Shown piece after piece: positions 50,660-58,485 of a stretch of DNA of 64,000 nt. The notes under the pieces were generated by a model. That model saw only the letters and a program-made list of their open reading frames with translations, was not told where the DNA came from and did not search any database. The translations under genes were made by a program, and so were the position numbers. The DNA lies in assembly GCA_016125215.1 (NCBI GenBank), contig WGMF01000012.1, positions 1 through 64,000 on the forward strand. Direction: 5' to 3'. How positions within the stretch are numbered: the first letter of the stretch is position 1; every line of letters starts with the position of its first letter. This DNA is from Phycisphaera sp. Lineage in GTDB: Bacteria; Planctomycetota; Phycisphaerae; Phycisphaerales; Phycisphaeraceae.

Positions 50660-51400
50660 ATGAGCCAACCCCACACCCCATCACGCGAGCAAGACCTCCC
50701 CGGACTCCCCCGCGGACCGCTCTCGCCCGCGCAGCAACTCGACGCGCTAAAGCGTGTGAAAGACCAGGCGGAGCAGCGCGTCAAGGTCGGCATGCAACTC
50801 TTCCGCGCAGCCGAGGCGCACACCACGCAATACCAGCACGCCATCAACGAGATCAAGGTCGAACAGCAGGCCCTGCGCGAAGAAATCCAACGTGACATGA
50901 CGCAGACGCTGCGGTCCTACGACCAGTGGGTCCACCAGATCGAGGGCCGGGTCAACGACCGCGTGCAACAACTCGACGAGCGACTCGAACAGGTCGAACA
51001 ACGCTGGGCCGAGATGGAAGAGCGGATCATGCTATTGGTCCGCCGGGCCGAGACGCTGTTTGACCAGAGCCGGATCATGCTCAGCGGGTTCCAGCCCATG
51101 TGGAAACGGGCCGCGGCCGTGGGAGCGAACATCAAGCCGACCACACAACAACCTGTTAGGGCTGAGCCAGGTCCAACCGATGCAGCCACCGCCCCGCCAC
51201 AACCTCAAGCGGACCTTGCCCAGTGGGTCGCGGACAAAGCGACATCATCGCCTCAAACTCCGCAGGAATCCCCCGCCTACGACGCGGACAAACGGACCGA
51301 GATGTTCTACGAAAACCTCGTCCGCAAGCTCCGACCGACCGGCTTCGATGATGACGACGAAGGCGATTCGACGCCACAGGTCACCGACGAAGCCGCCTGA
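50660..51400 (+). CDS. Coiled-coil protein of unknown function
   Basis: The protein has 246 residues. A long Gln/Glu/Arg-rich helix (about 35-150) with heptad-like spacing (QQLDERLEQVEQRWAEMEE near 105-123) predicts a coiled coil. The C-terminal third is Pro/Gln-rich and acidic (FDDDDEGDS). There is no signal peptide or membrane segment. It resembles DivIVA/SMC-stalk-like architectural proteins only in general character. ATG 50660 is chosen; earlier in-frame codons lack a clear ribosome site. The maturase follows after 116 bases. Confidence 0.65.
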   Translation: MSQPHTPSREQDLPGLPRGPLSPAQQLDALKRVKDQAEQRVKVGMQLFRAAEAHTTQYQHAINEIKVEQQALREEIQRDMTQTLRSYDQWVHQIEGRVNDRVQQLDERLEQVEQRWAEMEERIMLLVRRAETLFDQSRIMLSGFQPMWKRAAAVGANIKPTTQQPVRAEPGPTDAATAPPQPQADLAQWVADKATSSPQTPQESPAYDADKRTEMFYENLVRKLRPTGFDDDDEGDSTPQVTDEAA

Positions 51401-51516
51401 CCCCGTTCAAACCCAGCCCTTACACCGCCCCCGAACGCCCACACCCTCCGGGTGTGGGTCCGCTGGCTCTCCATCCCCCCCGCGTGCCCCCCAACCATCT
51501 CGTCTACAATGCCCCC

Positions 51517-52872
51517 ATGACCGCACTGCCCGTCCTCTCGCCAAGCCAGGTCACCTTGATGATCAAGCCCGTCGGGGCCTTGTGCAATCTCGACTGCACC
51601 TATTGCTATTACCTGCCCACCAAAACCGTCTACGACGGCCACGAACACAAGATGTCCCTGGCCACACTCGAATCCGTCTTTGCCGGCTTCCTCCCCGGGG
51701 CGGCCGATGAAGTCACCTTTGCCTGGCAGGGCGGCGAACCGACCCTCGCGGGGCTCGACTTCTTCAAGAAAGCCATCGAGTTCCAGGAAAAATACAAACG
51801 CCCCTCACAGAAAATCTCCAACGCACTCCAGACCAACGGCACGCTCCTCGACGACGACTGGTGTGCCTTCCTCCACAAGCACGAGTTCCTCATCGGCCTC
51901 TCCATGGACGGCGGGAAAGCCTTCCACAACTACTATCGAAAAACAAATTCCGGCGGCGGCAGCTACGACCAGGTCATGCGCGGCCTGAAATACCTCCGCA
52001 AGCACAAGGTCGAACACAACGTCCTCTGCGTCCTGAACAACCACAACGTCAAACACCCACGCCAACTCTGGGACTTCATGCTCAACGTCGGCGTCAAGTG
52101 GCTCCAGTTCATCCCCTGCATCGAATGGGAAAAAGACCCCGAAACAGGCCAAAACAAACTTGCCCCCTACTCTCCCGACCCGCACGACTACGGCAAGTTC
52201 CTCTGTGAGGTTTTTGACATCTGGTTTGCTCGCTACCGCGGCGATATCTCCGTCCGCATCTTCGACGCGGTGCTCAACAAGCTCGTGCTCAACATGATGC
52301 CCTTCTGCATCCTCAACGGCTCGTGCCACGGGCAGATGACCATCGAACACAACGGCGACGTCTACGGCTGCGACCACTTCGTCGAACGACGGTGGCAACT
52401 CTCGAAGATCGGCGACGAAACCTTCCGCAACCCGATCCACCTCGACGGCAGCCAGGAAGCCGGCCTGACCATCCACGGCTCGGGTTACCGCAAAAACGCC
52501 GAGCTCGAAGGCCGTGATATCCAGGCCGCCCAAGACCTCGATGAACGCTACAAACCCAAGTCTCGCAGCACCACGCTCGACCCCGACTGGCTCAAACGCT
52601 CAGAGGGCCAGCGCCTGGGCGCCTTTGCCAAACGCAAGCAGGACCTGCCTCAGAAATGCTTCGATTGCCAGTGGAAACCCTTCTGCCACGGCGGCTGCCC
52701 CAAACACCGCGCCCACGGTGGCGACGTGCCCGAGCCGACCGTCCTCTGCGAGTCTTACATCATGTTCTACAACCATGCCATGCTGCGCATGCAGTGGCTG
52801 GCCGAGTACCTTCGCATGGGCGTCCAACCCCCACCCCCCGGCGAAGAACCCGTGCCGATGCAACGCAGGTAA
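51517..52872 (+). CDS. Anaerobic-type sulfatase maturase (radical SAM, SPASM)
   Basis: The protein has 451 residues. The radical SAM cluster motif is CNLDCTYC (Cys23, 27, 30). C-terminal SPASM/twitch cysteines are arranged as CILNGSCHG, YGCDHF, then CFDCQWKPFCHGGCPKHR (about 365-400), which bind auxiliary Fe-S clusters. The enzyme converts the active-site Cys of type I sulfatases to formylglycine. Both intact sulfatases in the window (14960 and 30839) are Cys-type substrates. The gene is distant from them and appears to serve the whole genome. It precedes tRNA-Ser. ATG 51517 is the first ATG before the conserved PVTLMIKPVGALCN-like start. Confidence 0.95.
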   Translation: MTALPVLSPSQVTLMIKPVGALCNLDCTYCYYLPTKTVYDGHEHKMSLATLESVFAGFLPGAADEVTFAWQGGEPTLAGLDFFKKAIEFQEKYKRPSQKISNALQTNGTLLDDDWCAFLHKHEFLIGLSMDGGKAFHNYYRKTNSGGGSYDQVMRGLKYLRKHKVEHNVLCVLNNHNVKHPRQLWDFMLNVGVKWLQFIPCIEWEKDPETGQNKLAPYSPDPHDYGKFLCEVFDIWFARYRGDISVRIFDAVLNKLVLNMMPFCILNGSCHGQMTIEHNGDVYGCDHFVERRWQLSKIGDETFRNPIHLDGSQEAGLTIHGSGYRKNAELEGRDIQAAQDLDERYKPKSRSTTLDPDWLKRSEGQRLGAFAKRKQDLPQKCFDCQWKPFCHGGCPKHRAHGGDVPEPTVLCESYIMFYNHAMLRMQWLAEYLRMGVQPPPPGEEPVPMQRR

Positions 52873-52999
52873 CGTCGCAGCCGACTCACTCTCACGGATC
52901 AGACAAGCCGCTCTCCCCAATACCCGCGATGACATCGCTAGCCGTCGGGAAAGATATAGTGTGAAATAAAAATACTTCGTAGATCAATGTATCATCCAA

Positions 53000-53086
53000 C
53001 GGAGAGGGAGGGATTCGAACCCTCGAAGGGGTTGCCCCCTTACGCGATTTCCAGTCGCGTTCCTTCGGCCACTCGGACACCTCTCC
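53000..53086 (-). tRNA. tRNA-Ser (anticodon GGA)
   Basis: An 87-nt class II tRNA. The acceptor stem is GGAGAGG with 3' CCTCTCC and discriminator G. The anticodon stem GCGAC/GTCGC-type arm holds loop CTGGAAA, so the anticodon is GGA. The long variable arm AAGGGGGCAACCCCTT is characteristic of tRNA-Ser. The T-loop is GGTTCGAATC. CCA is not encoded. Confidence 0.95.
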
Positions 53087-53145
53087 TAGCCTGATTTTCC
53101 CGGGCGTTCGGCCCAAGACGGACCATCGTATACCATGCAAGCCTT

Positions 53146-53877
53146 ATGGGAAAGTCGGCGGGTCAACCCGAGGTCCAAACCGAATCGCTCTGCGGCCTGA
53201 TCGTGGTGGACAAGCCCGTCGGGTGCAGTTCGATGGATGTGGTTCGGCGGGTTCGCCGGGCTGCGAAAGGCGCGAAGACCGGCCACGCGGGGACGCTTGA
53301 TCCGCTGGCCAGTGGCGTGGTCATCTGTGCCCTTGGTAAGGCGACGCGCTCAATCGAACATCTCATGGGGCTGACCAAAATCTATGAAGCCCGGGTCGAT
53401 CTCTCGGCTTTGACCACGACGGATGACCTCGAGGGTGAGCGTGAAGAGGTCGCGGTGGCATCACCGCCCGATCCTCAAAGGATATCCAAGACACTGCAAG
53501 ACTTCGTCGGCAACATCAGGCAAAAACCGCCGAGGTACAGCGCCATTCACATCGACGGCCAGCGGGCCTACAAGCTCGCGCGCAAGGGCAAGGCCTTCGA
53601 GGTGCCCGAGCGTCAGGTGGTGGTCCACGCCATCGACGTGCTGGGTTATGACTGGCCCATGCTGGACATCCGTGTGACCTGCGGCAAGGGGACGTACATC
53701 CGCAGTCTTGCGCGGGATATCGGCTTGTCGCTGGGGACGGGGGGCCACCTTGCGTCGCTGCGGCGCACGGCGGTGGGGGCTTACACGTTGTCAGGGTCGT
53801 ACCCGATGGACCGCTTGCCGGAGCCGATCACTCGGGACCACCTGCGTCCGATGCCGGTGCTTCTTCCGGACGCGTAA
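53146..53877 (+). CDS. truB: tRNA pseudouridine(55) synthase TruB
   Basis: The protein has 243 residues. The catalytic motif GHAGTLDPLASGVV places Asp52 as the nucleophile; KPVGCSSMDVV and the later CGKGTYIRSLARDIG are also TruB hallmarks. It modifies U55 in the T-loop of tRNAs. The C-terminal PUA-like part of longer TruBs is reduced. Its end overlaps the tatC end by 50 bases in convergent orientation. It starts 59 bases beyond the tRNA-Ser gene, on the opposite strand. Confidence 0.96.
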   Translation: MGKSAGQPEVQTESLCGLIVVDKPVGCSSMDVVRRVRRAAKGAKTGHAGTLDPLASGVVICALGKATRSIEHLMGLTKIYEARVDLSALTTTDDLEGEREEVAVASPPDPQRISKTLQDFVGNIRQKPPRYSAIHIDGQRAYKLARKGKAFEVPERQVVVHAIDVLGYDWPMLDIRVTCGKGTYIRSLARDIGLSLGTGGHLASLRRTAVGAYTLSGSYPMDRLPEPITRDHLRPMPVLLPDA

Positions 53878-54898
53878 ATCGGCCGCGGTAGGCCAGCCGC
53901 ATCAGGAGCAGGCCGAACTCGAAGAGGGCCCACATCGGCAAAGCCAGGACGAGCTGACTCACGGGGTCGGGGGGCGTGAGCACCGCGCCGATGACAAAGA
54001 AAGAAAAAACACAGTGGCCGCGGTATTTTGCGACCGCGGCCGGTGAGATGAATCCCGTCATGCCCAACAGCAGCAACACCAACGGCACCTGAAATGTGAC
54101 GACGCAGCCCAGCGCCAGGATCGAGACGAAGGAGACGTATTCCTTGATCTCGATGAGCGGGCTGACGAGGGAGACGGCTGCGAGCGGGACGCTGCGCACG
54201 TGGTCGCCCAGGCGCATGCGCAGCTCGCCCTCGGGGACTTTGATCCAGACCTGACCCTGCACGGGGTTGGCAGGGTCTTCGCTGAGTAATGGAAATGTAA
54301 AAGGCGCCTGGGTGAGTTGACTGATGTCCGCGTCGGGGGTGAGGTCTTTTTCCTGTTTCTTCCCGATGAAGGGGTTGACGCTGCCCGCGATGAGGCGGAA
54401 GACGATGTTCGGTTTGCTCGACTGGTTCGGGGCTGGGTAGCGCGTGGCAAAGCCCAATAGAAACAGCAGGCAGACCGGGAGCATGATGTAGTACATGAAC
54501 GCAATGCCCAGCGCGCTCATCACGCTACTCAGCGGCGCAAGCAACAGCACGATCTTTTTTTCCGACTGGTATAGCCCGACCGCGATGAACCTCCACGCCT
54601 GGTAGAAGACCCACGGCAGGGCCAGGATCAGGCCGCCGACGAGGCTGACCTGCATGTAGACGCCAAAGCCCGAGGCGGGCGAGGTGTTGTAGACCTGCGG
54701 GGAGAGGCCCAGGTAGTGCTGCACCTCGACGAGCGGTGTGCAGAGCCAGAGGACGATGAACCTGCCGAAGTAGAGCGCCACGCACGCGCCCACCGCGACG
54801 CCCAGCAGCGCATGGATCAACCGGGCGCGCAGCTCTTCGATGTGGTCGCCCAGACTCATCTGGTGCTGGTCGAGATCGTCCGGTCGGGTGTCGGGCAT
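53828..54898 (-). CDS. tatC: Sec-independent protein translocase TatC with large periplasmic insertion
   Basis: The protein has 356 residues, about 100 more than E. coli TatC (258). The six membrane helices and the family motifs are present: HIEELRARLIHALLG near 19-33, EYVSFVSILALGCVVTFQVP and LTPPDPVSQLVLALPM. It forms the Tat receptor for twin-arginine signal peptides. The extra sequence (about 152-248), between helices 3 and 4, is soluble and contains KKQEKDLTPDADISQLTQ. A loop of this size is unusual. ATG 54898 is the family start. No tatA/B gene is adjacent. Confidence 0.93.
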   Translation of the reverse strand: MPDTRPDDLDQHQMSLGDHIEELRARLIHALLGVAVGACVALYFGRFIVLWLCTPLVEVQHYLGLSPQVYNTSPASGFGVYMQVSLVGGLILALPWVFYQAWRFIAVGLYQSEKKIVLLLAPLSSVMSALGIAFMYYIMLPVCLLFLLGFATRYPAPNQSSKPNIVFRLIAGSVNPFIGKKQEKDLTPDADISQLTQAPFTFPLLSEDPANPVQGQVWIKVPEGELRMRLGDHVRSVPLAAVSLVSPLIEIKEYVSFVSILALGCVVTFQVPLVLLLLGMTGFISPAAVAKYRGHCVFSFFVIGAVLTPPDPVSQLVLALPMWALFEFGLLLMRLAYRGRFTRPEEAPASDAGGPE

Positions 54899-54952
54899 GG
54901 CGCTATTGTCCCCTCCTCCCCCGGAAGGTCAAAGCCCGCCATGATTCAGGAA

Positions 54953-55193
54953 TTCACCACAGAGGACACAGAGGGCACAGAGAGGGGAGAGAGAATGGAT
55001 GATGGATGATGGATGATGTCAGAGTGGGACCCATTGATGATTGATGAATGATGATTGATGATCTCAGAGGGGGGTTCGTTCTCCGGTCGCCGCAGGAGAG
55101 TGACCGGTCTAAATGTGTTCATCTTCGTATCTCCGTCATACCAACACTCTCTGTTGACTCTTTCTCTGTGTTCTCTGTGTCCTCTGTGTTGAA
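54953..55193. repeat. Nested composite repeat at the queA 3' end (CACAGAGG outer arms)
   Basis: Outer arms: CACCACAGAGGACACAGAGG (54955 onward) and the inverse ending at 55193 (TTCTCTGTGTTCTCTGTGTC and following). Between them lie TGGATGA/TGATTGA heptamer arrays (about 54995-55065) and a degenerate hairpin unit (about 55082-55110). It fills almost the whole gap between tatC and queA; no gene is present in 54899-55226. Confidence 0.87.
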
Positions 55194-55226
55194 ATCGGAT
55201 TGTGTGTTCCGTCCGTGATGCCATGG

Positions 55227-56333
55227 CTACACGATCAGCATCGCGTCGCCGTAGGAGTAGAAGCGGTAGCGCTCGGTGATCGCGGTCTGGTACCAGGCCT
55301 TGAGGTTGTCCAGTCCGACCCCCGGGAGTGAACCGACCATAGCCAGGAGAGTCGAGCGCGGGAGGTGGAAGTTGGTCAAGAGCATGTCGGTGAAGCGGAA
55401 GCGAAAACCCTTGGCTACCGCTTCGGGGTGGATGAACAGGTCGGTTCGGCCCTCGATGGCGTGACCGTCCCAACTCCCCTCCGGGGGCAGGGATTCGAGC
55501 GTGCGGACGGTGGTCGTACCGACGCAGAGGATTCGGCCCTTTTCCCTTCGCACACGCTTGATCCCCGCACATACTTCCGGGGGCACACGGTAACGCTCGA
55601 AGTGCATGGTGTGGTCTTCGAGCGTGTCGGTGCGGACGGGTGCAAATGTGCCTGTCCCGACGTGGAGTGTGACCGAGGCACGGTGGACCCCGCATGATTC
55701 CAACGACGCAAGCAGTCCGGGGGTGAAGTGCAGCCCCGCGGTCGGTGCGGCGACGGAGCCGGGCTCGTGGGCATACACCGTGTTATATCGCTGGGTGTCG
55801 CTGGGCTGGACTTCGGCGGTGTGGCGCAGCCGGCGTTGTTGACGGAGGTAAGGCGGCAGCGGTGTGCGACCGACGCGGTCGAGTAATTCAAAACTTGGCA
55901 GCGTGGAATGCACCAGGGCCTCCCATCGGCCCGCGTTGTGTTTCTCAACAAGCTGCATCACCGTGCCGTCACACAGCGTCAGCCCCTCGCCCACCCGCAG
56001 CGTCCCGCGCGATTCGAGCATGACACGCCACCTCTTAACACCCGACACCTCGTTCACCTCACCGGGAACCTCTTCGAGGTAAAGCCCCCCTACCCGCCCG
56101 CCGGTCTGGGTGCGTGTCGCTTCAAACAGAGCCTGCACGACCCGCGTCTGGTTCGTGACCATCAGGTCGCCGGTCTTCAAAACCCCCAGCCCAGGCAGGT
56201 CGCGGACATGGCGGTGTTCGATGCGTCCTGAATCCCGATGCACCACCATCAGTCTCGCCGAGTCGCGCGGCTCGGCCGGTGTGGTGGCAATCAGGCTTTC
56301 GGGCAGGTTGTAATCGAGTTCGTCGGTTCTCAT
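55227..56333 (-). CDS. queA: tRNA preQ1(34) S-adenosylmethionine ribosyltransferase-isomerase
   Basis: The protein has 368 residues. QueA signatures are present: DYNLPESLIATTPAEPRDSARL near 7-28, HEPGSVAAPTAGLHFTPGLL near 200-219 and a closing HLPRSTLLAMVGSL. It transfers the ribose of SAM to preQ1 in tRNA to make epoxyqueuosine. ATG 56333 gives the family N-terminus; the frame continues upstream without homology. No other queuosine gene is close. The stop is about 30 bases from a long nested repeat. Confidence 0.95.
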   Translation of the reverse strand: MRTDELDYNLPESLIATTPAEPRDSARLMVVHRDSGRIEHRHVRDLPGLGVLKTGDLMVTNQTRVVQALFEATRTQTGGRVGGLYLEEVPGEVNEVSGVKRWRVMLESRGTLRVGEGLTLCDGTVMQLVEKHNAGRWEALVHSTLPSFELLDRVGRTPLPPYLRQQRRLRHTAEVQPSDTQRYNTVYAHEPGSVAAPTAGLHFTPGLLASLESCGVHRASVTLHVGTGTFAPVRTDTLEDHTMHFERYRVPPEVCAGIKRVRREKGRILCVGTTTVRTLESLPPEGSWDGHAIEGRTDLFIHPEAVAKGFRFRFTDMLLTNFHLPRSTLLAMVGSLPGVGLDNLKAWYQTAITERYRFYSYGDAMLIV

Positions 56334-56488
56334 GCGATGCAAATCGTAGGGTGCCCAAACTTCAACACCGTGTTGCGTGGGCACGACATCCCACACGCCC
56401 CGCAATCGGGTGTAAAAAATCCCCGTCCGCCCAAGTCGAGCGAAGGCAGCACATTATCACAACGATCGCGCGCTCGGCCCGCCGGGGT

Positions 56489-56893
56489 TTGGTTTTCGCA
56501 CGACCGCACCCCGTGCTTGGATTCCACCCCAACCTGACGATCCTCCAAATCCGCCAGACGCAGTTCGGCCCGCAGCGATACGCCTATCCTTCTTCTTCGC
56601 CCGGTTCTTCACCCGTCTGCAAAATCCAACCCCCTTTCCACACCCCCGCACCCGTCAATCCCGGTGCCCCCGGTGCCCCCGGCCTGTGCGAGCACCCCGA
56701 TGCCTTCCCCTACGACCGCCCCGCCGCGGTGAACAGCCACTCGGTCGTCTACGACACCCGTGCCCCCCGGACCGGCACCGCAAGGCGTGATAACTCTTTC
56801 CTCCTGCCCCCGGTCCGTGAAGATGCAAGCGTTTATATAAGACCGGCCGATCAATGGCGTATGCTCGGCAGGTTGATCGACCTGACCGTGTGA
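56489..56893 (+). CDS. Hypothetical proline-rich protein
   Basis: There is an open frame with strong GC3 bias typical of coding sequence in this genome, ending 17 bases ahead of the next gene. Start uncertain: TTG 56489 or GTG 56513; the N-terminal part is therefore tentative. The middle is Pro/Gly/Ala-rich (NPGAPGAPGL) and the C-terminus reads AVNSHSVVYDTRAPRTGTAR and ends RMLGRLIDLTV. No domain is recognised. A competing minus-strand frame at 56609-56932 has poorer codon character. The gap 56334-56488 is divergent promoter space for queA. Confidence 0.45.
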   Translation: MVFARPHPVLGFHPNLTILQIRQTQFGPQRYAYPSSSPGSSPVCKIQPPFHTPAPVNPGAPGAPGLCEHPDAFPYDRPAAVNSHSVVYDTRAPRTGTARRDNSFLLPPVREDASVYIRPADQWRMLGRLIDLTV

Positions 56894-56910
56894 ATCACGA
56901 GGGCCGACCC

Positions 56911-57135
56911 ATGTCCAGTGCGTCCAACACACAGGCCTCCATCGAACAGGTCATGCAGAGCGTCGCGTCGTACGACAGGCCGACCTGCATGGAAGAGCTC
57001 CGCAAGCTGCCCGATGTGCGCCTGGACTTCACCGACGACTTTCTCAACGCCATGAGCCTCGAACGCCTGCGCCACGTCGTGATGGCCGCGATGTGGCAGA
57101 AGCTCAAACGCGGCGTGCGATCACGGGCACGCTAA
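56911..57135 (+). CDS. Small hypothetical protein (74 residues)
   Basis: The predicted protein is helical and charged: MEELRKLPDVRLDFTDDFL near 27-45 and LERLRHVVMAAMWQKLKRGV at the end. No family is recognised. GAGGG lies eight bases ahead of ATG 56911. It follows the proline-rich gene by 17 bases, so the two are likely one transcript, and it converges with the HAD phosphatase. Confidence 0.6.
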   Translation: MSSASNTQASIEQVMQSVASYDRPTCMEELRKLPDVRLDFTDDFLNAMSLERLRHVVMAAMWQKLKRGVRSRAR

Positions 57136-57165
57136 GACACAGCCGACCCTCTTCTCGACTACACG

Positions 57166-57834
57166 TCAATCCGCAAGATACCTGAGCACTTCCATCGGCT
57201 CGCGCACGATCGCTTTCGCGCCGGCCTCGCGCAGCTCTGCCTCTTCACGGAAACCCCACAGCACACCGATGCCGAACATCCCGGCGTAAGCGGCTGTCTG
57301 CATGTCCACCGCGGTGTCGCCCACGTAGAGCCAGCGCTCGGGCGGGATCGACATCTCGATGCAGATCTCCACCGCCGCGGTGGGGTCGGGCTTGAGCGGT
57401 GCGACCTCCGGTCGATGGCCGACGACCGCATCGAACGCCCAGCGAGAAAGTTTGGACCGCACGGCGACCTGTGTCGCGGCGTGGGGTTTGTTGCTCAGCA
57501 CCGCCATGCGCAGGTTTCGCTTCGCCAGTTCATCGAGCAACTCGGGGATGCCCGGGTAAGGCTCCGTCTGGTCCAGGCCGTGCTTGAGTTGGTAGGCCTT
57601 GAACAAATCAAGCCCCTCACCGACGCGAGGTTGCAGACCATCGCCCAGCGCGTGCTCCACGAGATAGGGTGCCCCCTGACCAGCCAGGTAACGGTAACGC
57701 TCGACCGGAATGGGCAATCGGCCAAAGTGCGATAACACGTGGTTGCCCGCCGCGGCGATATCCGCCAGCGTGTCCAGCAGCGTCCCGTCGAGATCGAACA
57801 TCACCGCGTCAAATAGCCTCTCCATCCCGGCCAT
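57166..57834 (-). CDS. HAD-family hydrolase, phosphoglycolate phosphatase-like
   Basis: The protein has 222 residues. The HAD motifs are complete: MFDLDGTLLDT (nucleophile Asp14), MAVLSNKP (motif II Ser), KPDP (motif III Lys) and YVGDTAVDM (motif IV Asp). The cap is of the four-helix C1 type as in Gph. It probably dephosphorylates 2-phosphoglycolate or a similar small metabolite. ATG 57834 or 57825 can serve as the start. An open frame back to 58296 is antisense to the flavin reductase and is rejected. Confidence 0.9.
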   Translation of the reverse strand: MAGMERLFDAVMFDLDGTLLDTLADIAAAGNHVLSHFGRLPIPVERYRYLAGQGAPYLVEHALGDGLQPRVGEGLDLFKAYQLKHGLDQTEPYPGIPELLDELAKRNLRMAVLSNKPHAATQVAVRSKLSRWAFDAVVGHRPEVAPLKPDPTAAVEICIEMSIPPERWLYVGDTAVDMQTAAYAGMFGIGVLWGFREEAELREAGAKAIVREPMEVLRYLAD

Positions 57835-57856
57835 GATAACGGCTTGAGGCTCAACT

Positions 57857-58462
57857 GTGACGCGAACAACAGGACTTTGCATCCGTCGCAAAGCCGGGTT
57901 AATCTTAAACGTCTTGAGTAACCCACGAAGCAAATCCGGTTCGTCCACGCAGAGCCCGCCGACGGTCATCACGCCCGGCCTTGTGTCGGCGTTGGGAAAG
58001 ATCCCCTCGGGTTTGTTCATCCTCACCGCGCGCCACGAAGACCGGCGGGGCGGCATCCTTGTGAGCTGGGTGCAGCAGACCTGCTTTAGCCCTCCGATGG
58101 TCAGCCTCGCGGTGGCGAAGGGTCGGCCGATCATGCCGCTCATCAGCGAGTCGCGCCGTTTCGGCCTGTGCCAACTGGCTGAGAACGACAAGATCATCCT
58201 GCGCAAGTTTGCCTCGGGCGGCGGTGTTTCAGCCGGCAGCGGCGAAGCGGGCGAAGACCCGTTCCTGGGCTTCGAGCTGGTCAACGACACCGTCATGGGC
58301 CTGCCGATCCTCGCAAAAGCGCTGGGTTATCTCGAGTGTGAACTCACCTGCCACATCGATGTCGAGGGCGACCACGACCTGTTCGTCGGCACCATCCGGG
58401 CAGGCAACTTCCACGAGGGCAAACCCCACGTCCACATCCGAGAGAACGGCCTGAAATACTGA
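57857..58462 (+). CDS. Flavin reductase-like (FMN-binding split-barrel) protein
   Basis: The protein has up to 201 residues. ALGKIPSGLFILTARHED near the family start, then SWVQQTCFSPPMVSLAVAKG and a closing GLKY match flavin-reductase-like domain proteins that bind FMN and reduce flavins or serve as electron donors. The start is uncertain: GTG 57857 has a GAGG eight bases ahead but adds about 42 residues not seen in the family; GTG 57983 is the family-like choice. It is divergent from the HAD gene and 23 bases ahead of the Lrp-like gene. Confidence 0.8.
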   Translation: MTRTTGLCIRRKAGLILNVLSNPRSKSGSSTQSPPTVITPGLVSALGKIPSGLFILTARHEDRRGGILVSWVQQTCFSPPMVSLAVAKGRPIMPLISESRRFGLCQLAENDKIILRKFASGGGVSAGSGEAGEDPFLGFELVNDTVMGLPILAKALGYLECELTCHIDVEGDHDLFVGTIRAGNFHEGKPHVHIRENGLKY

Positions 58463-58485
58463 GCCCCCAAGGTCTACAATCCTCA

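Noticed and set aside
56609-56932. 107-residue minus-strand frame
   Set aside because: The plus-strand frame has better GC3 bias and is in line with the following gene; the minus frame has a Gly/Val-rich shadow composition.
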